From Lepisosteus oculatus (lineage: Eukaryota; Chordata; Actinopteri; Semionotiformes; Lepisosteidae): a stretch of 64,000 bases of DNA. Numbering within the stretch: position 1 is the stretch's first letter; each line of letters opens with the position of its first letter. Under the pieces are notes generated by a model. The model saw only the letters and a program-made list of their open reading frames with translations. It was not told where the DNA came from and ran no database searches. Positions 26,801-41,200 of this stretch are shown one piece after another. The translations under genes and the position numbers were made by a program. Location of the stretch: assembly GCF_040954835.1 (NCBI RefSeq), contig NC_090716.1:1723605-1787604 (forward strand), written 5' to 3'.

Positions 26801-29800
26801 CACTCCTATCACAACCCCTCCCAGCACAACTACTCCCACAACAACCACTCCAACAACAACCACTCCTATCACAACCCCTCCCACCACAACCACTCCAATC
26901 ACAACCCCTCCCACCACAACCACTCATATCACAACCCCTCCCAGCACAACCACTCCTATCACTACCACACCCAGCACAACTACTCCCACAACAACCACTC
27001 CAACAACAACCACTCCCAGCACAACCCCTCCCACCACAACCACTCCCACCACAACCCCTCCCACCACAACCACTCCTATCACAACCCCTCTCACCACAAC
27101 CACTCCTATTACTACCACACCCAGCACAACCACTCCCACAACAACCACTCCAACAACAACCACTCCCATCACAACCCCTCCCACCACAACCACTCCCATC
27201 ACAACCCCTCCAACAACAACCACTCCCACAACAACCACTCCAACAACAACCACTTCCATCACAACCCCTCCCAGCACAACCACTCCCATCACAACCCCTC
27301 CCAGCACAACAACCCCCATCACAACCACACAGAGCACAGTAACTCCCACCACAACGACTCCAATAACAACCGCTCCAATCACAACCACACCCAGTACAAC
27401 CACTCCTATCACAACACCTCCCACCACAACCACAACCATCACAACCCCTCCCACCACAACCACTCCTATCACAACCCCTCCCAGCACAACCACTCCTATC
27501 ACAACCCCTCCCACCACAACCACTCCTATCACAACCCCTCCCACCACAACCACTACTATCACAACTCCTCCCACAACAACCACTCCAACAACAACCACTC
27601 CCATCACAACCACTCCTATTACTACCACACCCAGCACAACCACTCCTATCACAACCACTCCAACAACAACCACTCCCATCACAACCCCTCTCACCACAAC
27701 CACTCCTATCACAACCCCTCCAACAACAACCACTCCCACAACAACCACTCCAACAACAACCACTCCCATCACAACCCCTCCCAGCACAACCACTCCCATC
27801 ACAACCCCTCCCAGCAGAACCACTCCTATCACAACCTCTCTCACCACAACCACTCCTATCACAACCCCTCTCACCACAACCACTCCTATTACTACCACAC
27901 CCAGCACAACCACTCCCACAACAACCACTCGAACAACAACCACTCCCAGCACAACAACCCCCATCACAACCACACCGAGCACAGTAACTCCCACCACAAC
28001 AACTCCCATAACAACCACTCCTATCACAACCACACCCAGTACAACCACTCCTATCACAACCCCTCCCACCACAACCACTCCTATTACTACCACACCCAGC
28101 ACAACTACTCCCACAACAACCACTCCAACAACAACCACTCCCACAACAACCACTCCCAGCACAACCCCTCCCACCACAACCACTCCTATCACAACCCCTC
28201 CAACAACAACCACTCCCACAACAACCACTCCAACAACAACCACTTCCATCACAACCCCTCCCATCACAACCCCTCCCATCACAACCCCTCCCAGTACTTC
28301 TTCACCAACGGCTTCCACAACAGTGTTCACTCCTACTTCACACTGCACTGTGTGTGAATGGTCAAAATGGATTGATGTCAGTTATCCTACTTTTGGTCCA
28401 GATAATGGAGATAATGAAACCTACACAAAGATTAGGGATTCTGGTATTCATATTTGCAACTCTCCAGAGGCAATTGAGTGCAGAGCAGTAGACTATCCAA
28501 ATGTCCCCCTCTCAGACCTGGGGCAGCATGTGGAATGCAACCCATCAGTAGGACTGATTTGCAAAAACAAAGATCAGGGTATACCACCAATGTGCTTCAA
28601 TTATGAAATCAAAGTTAAATGTTGCAAAAATATATGTACCACAACTACTGGCAAATCAACTTCATCTACAACAACTACAACTGCTACCCATACATCATCT
28701 AAGAGCACTACACCTCAGACAACAACACAAGGAACCACTACAACTAAATTAACTAAATCTCCTGAAACCACTACAGCTGTTACCACCACCACTACTTCAG
28801 CAACAACTGTGTCTACGGAGACAACTACAACAGAAAAACCAACAACTACAAAATCAACACAACCAACCGAGACTACCACCACTGCTAAACCAACTACTAC
28901 TTCAGCAACAACTGTGTCTACGGAGACAACTACAACAGAAAAACCGACAACTACAAAATCAACACAACCAACCGAGACTACCACCACTGTTAAACCAACA
29001 ACTACTTCAGCAACAACTGTGACCACAGAAACCACCACATCTACAACAGAAACCTCAACATCACCCTCTACATCCACCCTTGAACCCTCAACAACATCAC
29101 AAGTAGTCACAACCCCTACTCCTGTCACCACAACAGAGACCACCTCTGTGCCCTCTTCTACAAGAGTAACCACAACTTCATCCCCTGAGACAACAACATC
29201 CTCATCAACAGAGAGCACCACTACTTCAACAACAACTGTGTCTATGGAGACAACTACAACAGAAAAACCAACAACTACAAAATCAACACAACCAATCGAG
29301 ACTACCACCACTGTTAAACCAACCACTTCTTCTGTAACAACTGTGACCACAGAAACCACCACATCTACAACAGAAACCTCAAAACCGCCCTCTACATCCA
29401 CCCTTGAACCCTCAACAACATCACAAGTAGTCACAACCCCTACTCCTGTCACCACAACAGAGACCACCTCTGTGCCCTCTTCTACAAGAGTAACCACAAC
29501 TTCATCGCCTGAGACAACAACGTCCTCATCAACAGAGAGCACGACTACTTCAACAACAACTGTGTCTACGGAGACAACTACAACAGAAAAACTGACAACT
29601 ACAAAATCAACACAACCAACCGAGACTACCACCACTGTTAAACCAACAACTACTTCAGCAACAACTGTGACCACAGAAACCACCACATCTACAACAGAAA
29701 CCTCAACATCACCCTCTACATCCACCCTTGAACCCTCAACAACATCACAAGTAGTCACAACCCCTACTCCTGTCACCACAACAGAGACCACCTCTGTGCC

Positions 29801-32800
29801 CTCTTCTACAAGAGTAACCACAACTTCATCCCCTGAGACAACAACGTTGTCATCAACAGAAAGCACCACTACTTCAACAACAACTGTATCTACGGAGACA
29901 ACCACAACAGAAAAACCAACAACTAGAAAATCAACACAACCAACCAAGACTACCACCACTGTTAAACCAACCACTTCTTCAGCAACAACTGTGACCACAG
30001 AAACCACCACATCTACAACAGAAACCTCAACAGCTCCCTCTACATCCACCTATGTAGTCTCAACAACATCACAAGTAGTCACAACCCCTACTCCTGTCAC
30101 CACAACAGAGACCACCTCTGTGCCCTCTTCTACAAGAGTAACCACAACTCCATCCCCTGAGACAACAACGTCCTCATCAACAGAGAGCACCACTACATCA
30201 ACAACAACTGTGTCTATGGAGACAACTACAACAGAAAAACCAACAACTACAAAATCAATACAACCAACCGAGACTACCACCACTGCTAAAGCAACTACTA
30301 CTTCAGCAACAACTGTGTCTACGGAGACAACTACAACAGAAAAACCGACAACTACAAAATCAACACAACCAACCGAGACTACCACCACTGTTAAACCAAC
30401 AACTACTTCAGCAACAACTGTGACCACAGAAACCACCACATCTACAACAGAAACCTCAACATCACCCTCTACATCCACCCTTGAACCCTCAACAACATCA
30501 CAAGTAGTCACAACCCCTACTCCTGTCACCACAACAGAGACCACCTCTGTGCCCTCTTCTACAAGAGTAACCACAACTTCATCCCCTGAGACAACAACGT
30601 CCTCATCAACAGAGAGCACCACTACTTCAACAACAACTGTGTCTATGGAGACAACTACAACAGAAAAACCAACAACTACAAAATCAACACAACCAATCGA
30701 GACTACCACCACTGTTAAACCAACCACTTCTTCTGTAACAACTGTGACCACAGAAACCACCACATCTACAACAGAAACCTCAAAACCGCCCTCTACATCC
30801 ACCCTTGAACCCTCAACAACATCACAAGTAGTCACAACCCCTACTCCTGTCACCACAACAGAGACCACCTCTGTGCCCTCTTCTACAAGAGTAACCACAA
30901 CTTCATCGCCTGAGACAACAACGTCCTCATCAACAGAGAGCACGACTACTTCAACAACAACTGTGTCTACGGGGAAAACTACAACAGAAAAACCAACGAC
31001 TACAAAATTAACACAACCAACCGAGACTACCACCACTGTTAAACCAACCACTTCTTCAGCAACAACTGTGACCACAGAAACCACCACATCTACAACAGAA
31101 ACCTCAACATCACCCTCTACATCCACCCTTGAACCCTCAACAACATCACAAGTAGTCACAACCCCTACTCCTGTCACCACAACAGAGACCACCTCTGTGC
31201 CCTCTTCTACAAGAGTAACCACAACTTCATCGCCTGAGACAACAACGTCCTCATCAACAGAGAGCACCACTACTTCAACAACAACTGTGTCTACGGTGAC
31301 AACTACAACAGAAAAACCAACAACTGCAAAATCAACACAACCAACCGAGACTACCACCACTGTTAAACCAACCACTACTTCAGCAACAACTGTGACCACA
31401 GAAACCACCACATCTACAACAGAAACCTCAACAGCACCCGCTACATCCACCCCTGTGACTTCAACTCCACCCATTACAACAACATTCTCTGTTATAACTG
31501 GAGCAACTGGAAAGCAATCAACAGCGCATCAGGTTAACACAATGACTTCTTCAACTTCTACAACTTCATTCATAACAGAAAGTACCACTGGAAAAATGGC
31601 AACCACAGAAAAATTCACAAGCCCTAGATCAACAGAGCCTCCTAAAACACCAACCACTTCACTAACAACACCCACTGTGACTACTGAAAATGCCACTACT
31701 GCGAAACAGACCACTTCTACAACAGTAAAACAGAGTTCGTCTTCACCAACGGCTTCAACAACAGTGTCCACTACTACTCCACACTGCACTGTGTGTGAAT
31801 GGTCAAAATGGATTGATGTCAGTTATCCTACTTTTGGTCCAGATAATGGAGATAAAGAAACCTACACAAAGATTAGGGATTCTGGTATTCATATTTGCAA
31901 CTCTCCAGAGGCAATTGAGTGCAGAGCAGTAGACTATCCAAATGTCCCCCTCTCAGACCTGGGGCAGCATGTGGAATGCAACCCATCAGTAGGACTGATT
32001 TGCAAAAACAAAGATCAGGGTATACCACCAATGTGCTTCAATTATGAAATCAAAGTTAAATGTTGCAAAAATATATGTACCACAACTACTGGCAAATCAA
32101 CTTCATCTACAACAACTACAACTGCTACCCATACATCATCTAAGAGCACTACACCTCAGACAACAACACAAGGAACCACTACAACTAAATTAACAAAATC
32201 TCCTGAAACCACTACAACTGTTCCCACCACCACTACTTCAACAACAACTGTGTCTACGGAGACAACTACAACAGAAAAACCAACAACTACAAAATCAACA
32301 CAACCAACCGAGACTACCACCACTGTTAAACCAACCACTACTTCAGCAACAACTGTGACCACAGAACCCACAACACCTACAACAGAAACCTCAACAGCTC
32401 CCTCTACATCCACCCATGTAGTCTCAACAACATCACAAGTAGTCACAACCCCTACTCCTGTCACCACAACAGAGACCACCTCTGTGCCCTCTTCTACAAG
32501 AGTAACCACAACTTCATCCCCTGAGACAACAACGTCCTCATCAACAGAGAGCACCACTACTTCAACAACAACTGTGTCTACGGAGACAACTACAACAGAA
32601 AAACCAACAACTACAAAATCAACACAACCAACCGAGACTACGACCACTGTTAAACCAACCACTACTTCAGCAACAACTGTGTCTACGGAGACAACTACAA
32701 CAGAAAAACCAACAACTACAAAATCAACACAACCAACCGAGACTACCACCACTGTTAAACCAACCACTACTTCAGCAACAACTGTGTCTACGGAGACAAC

Positions 32801-35800
32801 TACAACAGAAAAACCAACAACTACAAAATCAACACAACCAACCGGGACTACCACCACTGTTAAACCAACCACTACTTCAGCAACAACTGTGACCACAGAA
32901 ACCACCACATCTACAACAGAAACCTCAACATCACCCTCTACATCCACCCTTGAACCCTCAACAACATCACAAGTAGTCACAACCCCCATTCCTGTCACCA
33001 CAACAGAGACCACCTCTGTGCCCTCTTCTACAAGAGTAACCACAACTTCATCCCCTGAGACAACAACATCCTCATCAACAGAGAGCACCACTACTTTAAC
33101 AACAACTGTGTCTACGGAGACAACCACAACAGCAAAACTGACAACTACAAAATCAACACAACCAACCGAGACTACCACCACTGTTAAACCAACCACTACT
33201 TCAGCAACAACTGTGACCACAGAAACCACCACATCTACAACAGAAACCTCAACATCACCCTCTACATCCACCCTTGAACCCTCAACAACATCACAAGTAG
33301 TCACAACCCCTACTCCTGTCACCACAACAGAGACCACCTCTGTGCCCTCTTCTACAAGAGTAACCACAACTTCATCCCCTGAGACAACAACGTCCTCATC
33401 AACAGAGAGCACCACTACTTCAACAACAACTGTGTCTACTGAGACAACTACAACAGAAAAACCAACAACTACAAAATCAACACAACCAACCGAGACTACC
33501 ACCACTGCTAAACCAACTACTACTTCAGTAACAACTGTGTCTACGGAGACAACTACAACAGAAAAACCAACAACTACAAAATCAACACAACCAACCGAGA
33601 CTACCACCACTGCTAAACCAACTACTACTTCAGCAACAACTGTGTCTACGGAGACAACTACAACAGAAAAACCAACAACTACAAAATCAACACAACCAAC
33701 CGGGACTACCACCACTGTTAAACCAACCACTACTTCAGCAACAACTGTGACCACAGAAACCACCACATCTACAACAGAAACCTCAACATCACTCTCTACA
33801 TCCACCCTTGAACCCTCAACAACATCACAAGTAGTCACAACCCCCATTCCTGTCACCACAACAGAGACCACCTCTGTGCCCTCTTCTACAAGAGTAACCA
33901 CAACTTCATCCCCTGAGACAACAACATCCTCATCAACAGAGAGCACCACTACTTCAACAACAACTGTGTCTACGGAGACAACTACAACAGAAAAACCAAC
34001 AACTACAAAATCAACACAACCAACCGAGACTACCACCACTGCTAAACCAACCACTACTTCAGCAACAACTGTGACCACAGAAACCACCACATCTACAACA
34101 GAAACCTCAACATCACCCTCTACATCCACCCTTGAACCCTCAACAACATCACAAGTAGTCACAACCCCCATTCCTGTCACCACAACAGAGACCACCTCTG
34201 TGCCCTCTTCTACAAGAGTAACCACAACTTCATCGCCTGAGACAACAACGTCCTCATCAACAGAGAGCACCACTACTTCAACAACAACTGTGTCTACGGT
34301 GACAACTACAACAGAAAAACCAACAACTGCAAAATCAACACAACCAACCGAGACTACCACCACTGTTAAACCAACCACTACTTCAGCAACAACTGTGACC
34401 ACAGAAACCACCACATCTACAACAGAAACCTCAACAGCACCCGCTACATCCACCCCTGTGACTTCAACTCCACCCATTACAACAACATTCTCTGTTATAA
34501 CTGGAGCAACTGGAAAGCAATCAACAGCGCATCAGGTTAACACAATGACTTCTTCAACTTCTACAACTTCATTCATAACAGAAAGTACCACTGGAAAAAT
34601 GGCAACCACAGAAAAATTCACAAGCCCTAGATCAACAGAGCCTCCTAAAACACCAACCACTTCACTAACAACACCCACTGTGACTACTGAAAATGCCACT
34701 ACTGCGAAACAGACCACTTCTACAACAGTAAAACAGAGTTCGTCTTCACCAACGGCTTCAACAACAGTGTCCACTACTACTCCACACTGCACTGTGTGTG
34801 AATGGTCAAAATGGATTGATGTCAGTTATCCTACTTTTGGTCCAGATAATGGAGATAAAGAAACCTACACAAAGATTAGGGATTCTGGTATTCATATTTG
34901 CAACTCTCCAGAGGCAATTGAGTGCAGAGCAGTAGACTATCCAAATGTCCCCCTCTCAGACCTGGGGCAGCATGTGGAATGCAACCCATCAGTAGGACTG
35001 ATTTGCAAAAACAAAGATCAGGGTATACCACCAATGTGCTTCAATTATGAAATCAAAGTTAAATGTTGCAAAAATATATGTACCACAACTACTGGCAAAT
35101 CAACTTCATCTACAACAACTACAACTGCTACCCATACATCATCTAAGAGCACTACACCTCAGACAACAACACAAGGAACCACTACAACTAAATTAACAAA
35201 ATCTCCTGAAACCACTACAGCTGTTACCACCACCACTACTTCAGCAACAACTGTGTCTACGGAGACAACTACAACAGAAAAACCAACAACTACAAAATCA
35301 ACACAACCAACCGAGACTACCACCACTGTTAAACCAACCACTACTTCAGCAACAACTGTGACCACAGAACCCACAACACCTACAACAGAAACCTCAACAG
35401 CTCCCTCTACATCCACCCATGTAGTCTCAACAACATCACAAGTAGTCACAACCCCTACTCCTGTCACCACAACAGAGACCACCTCTGTGCCCTCTTCTAC
35501 AAGAGTAACCACAACTTCATCCCCTGAGACAACAACATCCTCATCAACAGAGAGCACCACTACTTCAACAACAACTGTGTCTACGGAGACAACTACAACA
35601 GAAAAACCAACAACTACAAAATCAACACAACCAACCGAGACTACCACCACTGTTAAACCAACCACTACTTCAGCAACAACTGTGACCACAGAAACCACCA
35701 CACCTACAACAGAAACCTCAACAGCTCCCTCTACATCCACCCATGAAACCTCAACAACTATAAACCACTCTGAAACAACTGAATGTGGCTGCCATTACAA

Positions 35801-38196
35801 CGGGAAGCTGTTTCCACGTGGTATGTAAGATACTGTATATATATTTAGAACTATATGCTTTTTATGTGTCATTACATGTGAGGAAATTAAGGAGTCAAAT
35901 CAGAACACCTTTCTATACACAAATAATCATGACATTGTGAAAGACACCTCCCAGCCATGTTGAAGCAGATTTATCGGGAACCTTCACAAAACAGCTTGAT
36001 ATACACTTTGATGAATAGGTTACCACCAACCAAACAGACATAAATTATAACAGACATATAATTATGAATCTCTGCTTAAATTATCTAAATATCTCTCCAT
36101 GTCTCATTCTTTATCCAGAAGGAGTCCTCTCAGACATTCTAAAATACTTTAAATCTATTAGTGTGGGACAGATTTAAGACCAGAAATGAGTCTGAACAAA
36201 CCAAAAATGCTAATCTGAACATATTAAGGTCAATAACAATACAAAATGCAAAAATAGTTTACCTACTAGTGCTTAACCCATTATTTCACCTTGTGTTTTA
36301 ACGTTCAGGTTCACTGCTGTATAACACTACTGATGGCGATGACTGGTGCTTCACTGCTTTCTGCAACGAGACGTGTGAAATAGAGAAACACTCCAAGCAC
36401 TGTCACACCACTGCTTCTCCTCCAACCACAAGCGCCCAGACCTCCACTGCAGTTGGCCCAACAACACCAGGGAAGACAACTACAGCCAAATCAACTCCCA
36501 CAAAGACAGAGTCCTCCACTGCTGAGACATCAGCCACAGCTCCAACCACCAGCCTCCCAACCACAACTCATCCATTAAACTGTGACCAGCTTACACCTCC
36601 TAGAAAGGTATATTTCACTTCCTGGCTGTTACATAGTTAAAAGGACGAAAGATCAATTTTATAAATATTGTATTTATAACATATTGTTTATTAATATATA
36701 CATATTTATATATTGTTTAATACCACCTCTTTTAATAATAATAATAACAACAACATCACTTTATTAACCCTTTACAATTTCTTGCATTAGGAATTATCTT
36801 GTCACATACCCCAGCTTGCTCTCCATGAGACACACAGACAGGAAGAGATCCTGGGGTCAGAGCGCAGGGTCAGCCATTGTACAGCACCCCTGGAGCAGTT
36901 GGGGTGAAGGGCCTTGCTCAGGGGCCCAACAGAGTAGGATTCCTCTGCCAGCTGCAGGATTTGAACCGGCAACCTTCCAGCCACAGGCGTAGAGCCACCA
37001 CTCTGCCCCAATAGCACTACTTTTACACCAGTTTGTACAAGTAGAAGAGTCTTATTTCCAGCCTAGGCAGTAAAGAGACTACTGTGTACCTTTCCTTTAT
37101 GTATGCTTTGATTTGGACTTTTCTTCAAGTGTTGGGCTGATCAACCCCAATGAGGGCGGAATTGATTTTATTTAGAAGCCACCCACTGCTTTTTAAAATG
37201 CTAAGAGCTAATTAATAATAATTTCATGACCATAATTTGTAAATATGTTTGTGTGTTTGATGGTGCTGAAATCAAATCCTGATCAAAGCTGGAATCCTTT
37301 ACTTTATTCTAAGCCCGTATTGTCATTTGAAGCTGTTATCACAAAGAAATTTTTCTACACCTGTGTAACAGTCAGTTAAGACTCTTTAACTTTCTGACTG
37401 TAAAGACGTGGCCTAGGCTGCGTTAATAATCAGGCTGAGGAATCCACGTGCAAGAGCTGAACAAGTGGAAGATGAAGCAGGCAGGGCAGGAGCAGCTAGA
37501 ATAGAGGGAGTTCATGTTGCAGGGGCAGAGGTAAGCGCAGGGGTGGCAGCTGAGCAGCTAGCAGACAGGGCTGGTCCTGCAAGAGCAGCGTGCTGATTAG
37601 GGGATAAACAAGCTCATAGGAAACCTGCATACAGAGTTTGGTACCAGATAACCAGAAGACAAGCTCAAGCTGAAGAGAAGATCTGAAGACAAAGTTGAAA
37701 ATTGAGGCAAAAAGTCAGGAATACTGAACAGGCTGAACAGGCAACCTGAGCTGCTGAGAGCTGGGAAACAGACTCAGTGTCAGAGTGCCAAAAGAAACCC
37801 TGAAAAGGTTTTAATAAACCAGATTGAGTTATTAACCAAGGACTGGTGATGAGAAGCAGCACCTGGCTTGAGTTTGGCTGGCAATGGGCTGTTCAGAGTG
37901 ATTTGCTGCCATGGTAGCTGATGCCTGCAAGCCCTGGCTCACCACAGTATGACACAGACAGAATGTTTTGCTTGACCTTATCGTGTCTAGACTATTGTAA
38001 CTATTGTACCTGTGGTATATTCTAAGTTACTAAACAAGCTGCGGTATGCCCAGATTTCTGTGGCTCTAGCTCTACTTATCAGTCCTCCGCTTCAACATGT
38101 GTCTCTCATCACTCTTCAGCTGCACTGGCTCCCAGTGACATTCTGGACAATAAATCCAACACTTAATCCAAGATCATCTAATTCAGGCTTTTATTG

Positions 38197-38258
<62 letters not shown>

Positions 38259-41200
38259 AGCATGGCGAATCATGGCAAATTGATGCATGTACCACAGCAA
38301 TATGCCAAGGAAGTTCCAATATAACCCTGGAGTCAGTGTACTGTGAGGCTGTTACACCACTTGAATGTGAGAATGGCCGCCCCCCAGTCAAGGTCTTTGA
38401 TGAATCTGGATGCTGCTTCCACTATGAATGTGAATGTAAGTCCAAAGAGAAAAAAAATAACTTACTCTACAGAGAAATGTCAAAAAGTAGTCTCTAGCAC
38501 AATCAGTGTGTTAGATGTTGAGGAGAGTTTAAGAGTTTCTTGTAGTAGTTAGGAAAAGTCTAAACACTGTTGAGGACTAAAAATATTGTTTTGTATCACT
38601 GTTTATCATTGAACCTATTAAAAGCAATGCTTTTATAAATGTTCTTTTACACAACTTAGCAATTGTATATTTCTCAAAATGAGCAAATGTAACTACCATT
38701 GGTTCTGATTACCAATTAAGTCTCATACATAATTATTAAATGCAGTATAATATAGTAAGAAATGAACAATAAGTATCAAGTTCTACATTTTAGAAAGTAA
38801 TTGTTATATAGATTACTATAATATAATAAATGATAAACATTAAATAAAAGAAGATTAAATATAATAATCATTTATAAGTAATAAGTTAGCTGTATTCCAT
38901 GTCAATAATGGGACATCAATCTGGAACTGATTATGTTGTCACACTGAAATAACTATCAATGAAACATGCATACTGATAAGTGTACAAAGAAGAGCCATAT
39001 CATCCATGAAGTGCTGGTGAATTTGAATCACTGGGAACAGTTGTTTCACTAGGCCTCTTGTGTGCCTCCCCAGGTGTCTGCTATGGGTGGGGAGACCCTC
39101 ATTATGTCACCTTTGATGGACAATACTATGGCTTCCAAGGAAACTGCACCTATGTGTTGGTGAAGGAGATCATCCCCAAATATGACAACTTCACCGTTAT
39201 CATTGACAATTATTTGTGTAATGCCAGAGATGGCCTTTCTTGCCCCAGGGCTCTGACTGTGTATTACAAGTCCTATGAAGTGATCTTGAGGCAGGAGATA
39301 ACTCAAGGAGTAGCAACAAACCTGGTAATGTTTACTCATACGTGATGATTTCTTACATGAGCAGTACTTACATGGCATCTACTGTACATATCTTACATCC
39401 CTGGTTCCCATCATAAATACAGACATGAAGAGAGCAGACCATCACAAATGTGAATGTATATAACTTGGCAGATCTCCTGGGTTAACCAGATGATCTTTCC
39501 TTGAATGCCTTGTGAGGTCCATAAAGCTACTGAGGATCATCTGTCATTTTCTTTACCGGATTCAGTTAATTAACTAATTTAATATAACTAGCCCAGTTAA
39601 TTGAGCCTGACCAGAAGTCGGAAGAAACACATGTAACTTGCAAGTTGCAGACTAGGAAACTTTCATAGTTTAAACAACAATTGAATTTGTATATACTGTA
39701 CAGTATCTGTATATGTCAACACTCATTATAAAAAATAAAAAATATGACTAATTTTATAAAACGGGTCAATGAAAATATACATCTGAACTGTATATGAAAA
39801 CAATTATAATCCTTATTTGTCAGGGAATTCTTGACACAGTCACTATTCTTATTGATTTTTTTTTTTCTGAAAGTACACATTATTGATTCACATTCTATTT
39901 GTAATAGTAATACTGCCATATTGTTGTCATTATGAGATAATTAATTGCATCTAAAAATTCCTCAGATCTACATCAACCAAAAGAAAATCATCCCGGCTTA
40001 TACTAATGAGCATCTTACAATTACAAGCAGTGGAATTGACATGGTTCTGGAAATCCCAGAGATCAACGCTCTAGTCTCATTCAAAGGCCTCATGTTCAGC
40101 ATCTTCTTGCCCTACTCCCTCTTCCATCACAACACGGAAGGACAGTGTGGTAAGAGGAGACTGTTCATTGTCTTCACGCTTATTCTAATCAGAGCTGTTG
40201 AGCAACTGTGATCATTGAGAGACGAGGGAGAAAACAAACGAGGAGCATTCTCTTAAGCTACATACAAACTCCTCCTTGCATAGCTGTTTTAACACTCCAG
40301 CCTAAATGTTTGAACTCATTGCTGTGAATTTAGCTGCTTTTAGTAATCTATCTTTCTCAAAGAGTATTGTGATGAAACTACGTAATATAGCAGATTCTCT
40401 ATTTTGAAGGTACCTGTGACAACACAAGGAAAAATGACTGCAGGCTGCCAAATGGACAGATAGATCCCTCATGCCCTGACATGGCCAAACACTGGCGTAT
40501 TCATGACAAGAATAAACCCTACTGTGACACTACAACTACAGTGCAGCCTCCTGTGACACCACTGCCACCAGGAACAACTGTAACTTCTACTAAGCCTTGC
40601 AAACCAGCTATCTGTGATATCATCCAAAGCAAGTAAGGGCAATCACTTGAATAAAAATAGGTCCATCCTCAATGTGGAATTTTCTTCATAATTGCCGAGC
40701 ACTATTAAAAAATGTAATATGCTGTAAAAATTGTTGCCTTCATTTTAATTATCAAGAATTTGAAATAACAAGGTTAGAAAGCTAATATAATTAGCTAAAT
40801 AAGAAGTACATGTCTAGTATTTTGCTGTGCTGTTGTGTGACTCGACGCAGCTGATGCGACCCCTCTGCCGCAGGGTGTTTGAAGAGTGCCGCACAGTGAT
40901 TCCTGCGCTGCCCTTCTACGAGGCCTGCAGGTTTGACGTCTGCCACATGCCCCACACCAAGATCGGCTGCTCCAGCTTGCAAGCGTACGCCGCCCTGTGC
41001 GCATCGGTCGGAGTCTGCGTCGACTGGAGGAGCGCGACAGGGGGAGAATGCGGTAGGGCCAAGTCAGAAAACAGCGGGGTAGCTGCCTTCTTTACTGCTC
41101 AAGGGCTACCAGTGTACAGGAGAAAACATGTGAGCTCAACTGAGTATGGGCAACAACTGACCGAATCTGTGCTGTACCAGATACCACACTCAGCTCCATA

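Larger units (their letters stand above)
24421..35820 (+). other. Mucin B exon 31: giant 11.4-kb PTS exon with five CysD domains
   Basis: A single open exon of 11,400 nt (acceptor AG at 24419-24420, donor GT at 35821), about 3800 codons with no stop. It encodes Thr/Pro/Ser-rich mucin sequence, the substrate for dense O-glycosylation, broken by five CysD modules of about 100 aa: 24461-24757, 25036-25341, 28341-28637, 31780-32078 and 34783-35081. Each CysD opens with C-x-W-S-x-W, the WxxW site known for C-mannosylation, and has about ten cysteines. CysD4 and CysD5 look identical; CysD3 differs by N to K in GDNETY. CysD1 and CysD2 are divergent. CysD modules make non-covalent cross-links in the family. 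The plus strand is C/A-rich with very little G in the first PTS tract. Confidence 0.93.
36309..38435 (+). other. Mucin B exons 32-33: end of PTS and start of D4 region
   Basis: Exons 36309-36607 and 38261-38435. Exon 32 encodes a small Cys-containing segment ([20 protein letters not shown]), then Thr/Ser-rich sequence ending in CDQLTPPRK. Exon 33 encodes a VWC-like segment (CCFHYECEC). The 1.65-kb intron between them holds a SINE, a LINE scrap and a (TTA)n repeat that abuts the exon 33 acceptor. Intron 31 (35821-36308) has nothing recognised. Confidence 0.85.

Noticed and set aside
25372-28300. Regular 30-bp repeats resembling a CRISPR array
   Set aside because: No unique spacers, coding throughout, inside a vertebrate mucin exon.
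25334-28348. Long minus-strand open frames (hundreds of Val/Gly- or Cys/Gly-rich codons) opposite the first PTS array
   Set aside because: They are the antisense of an in-register 30-nt coding repeat with almost no G on the plus strand; the plus frame has splice sites, CysD domains and a mucin context.
28715-35740. Long Val/Asp-rich minus-strand open frames, up to 773 codons
   Set aside because: Complement of the Thr-rich 105/324-nt repeats; no start context, domain or splice support.
40850-40873. Alternative acceptor upstream of mucin B exon 37
   Set aside because: Using it would add a segment that does not match D4 and would break the phase kept by the acceptor before 40874.
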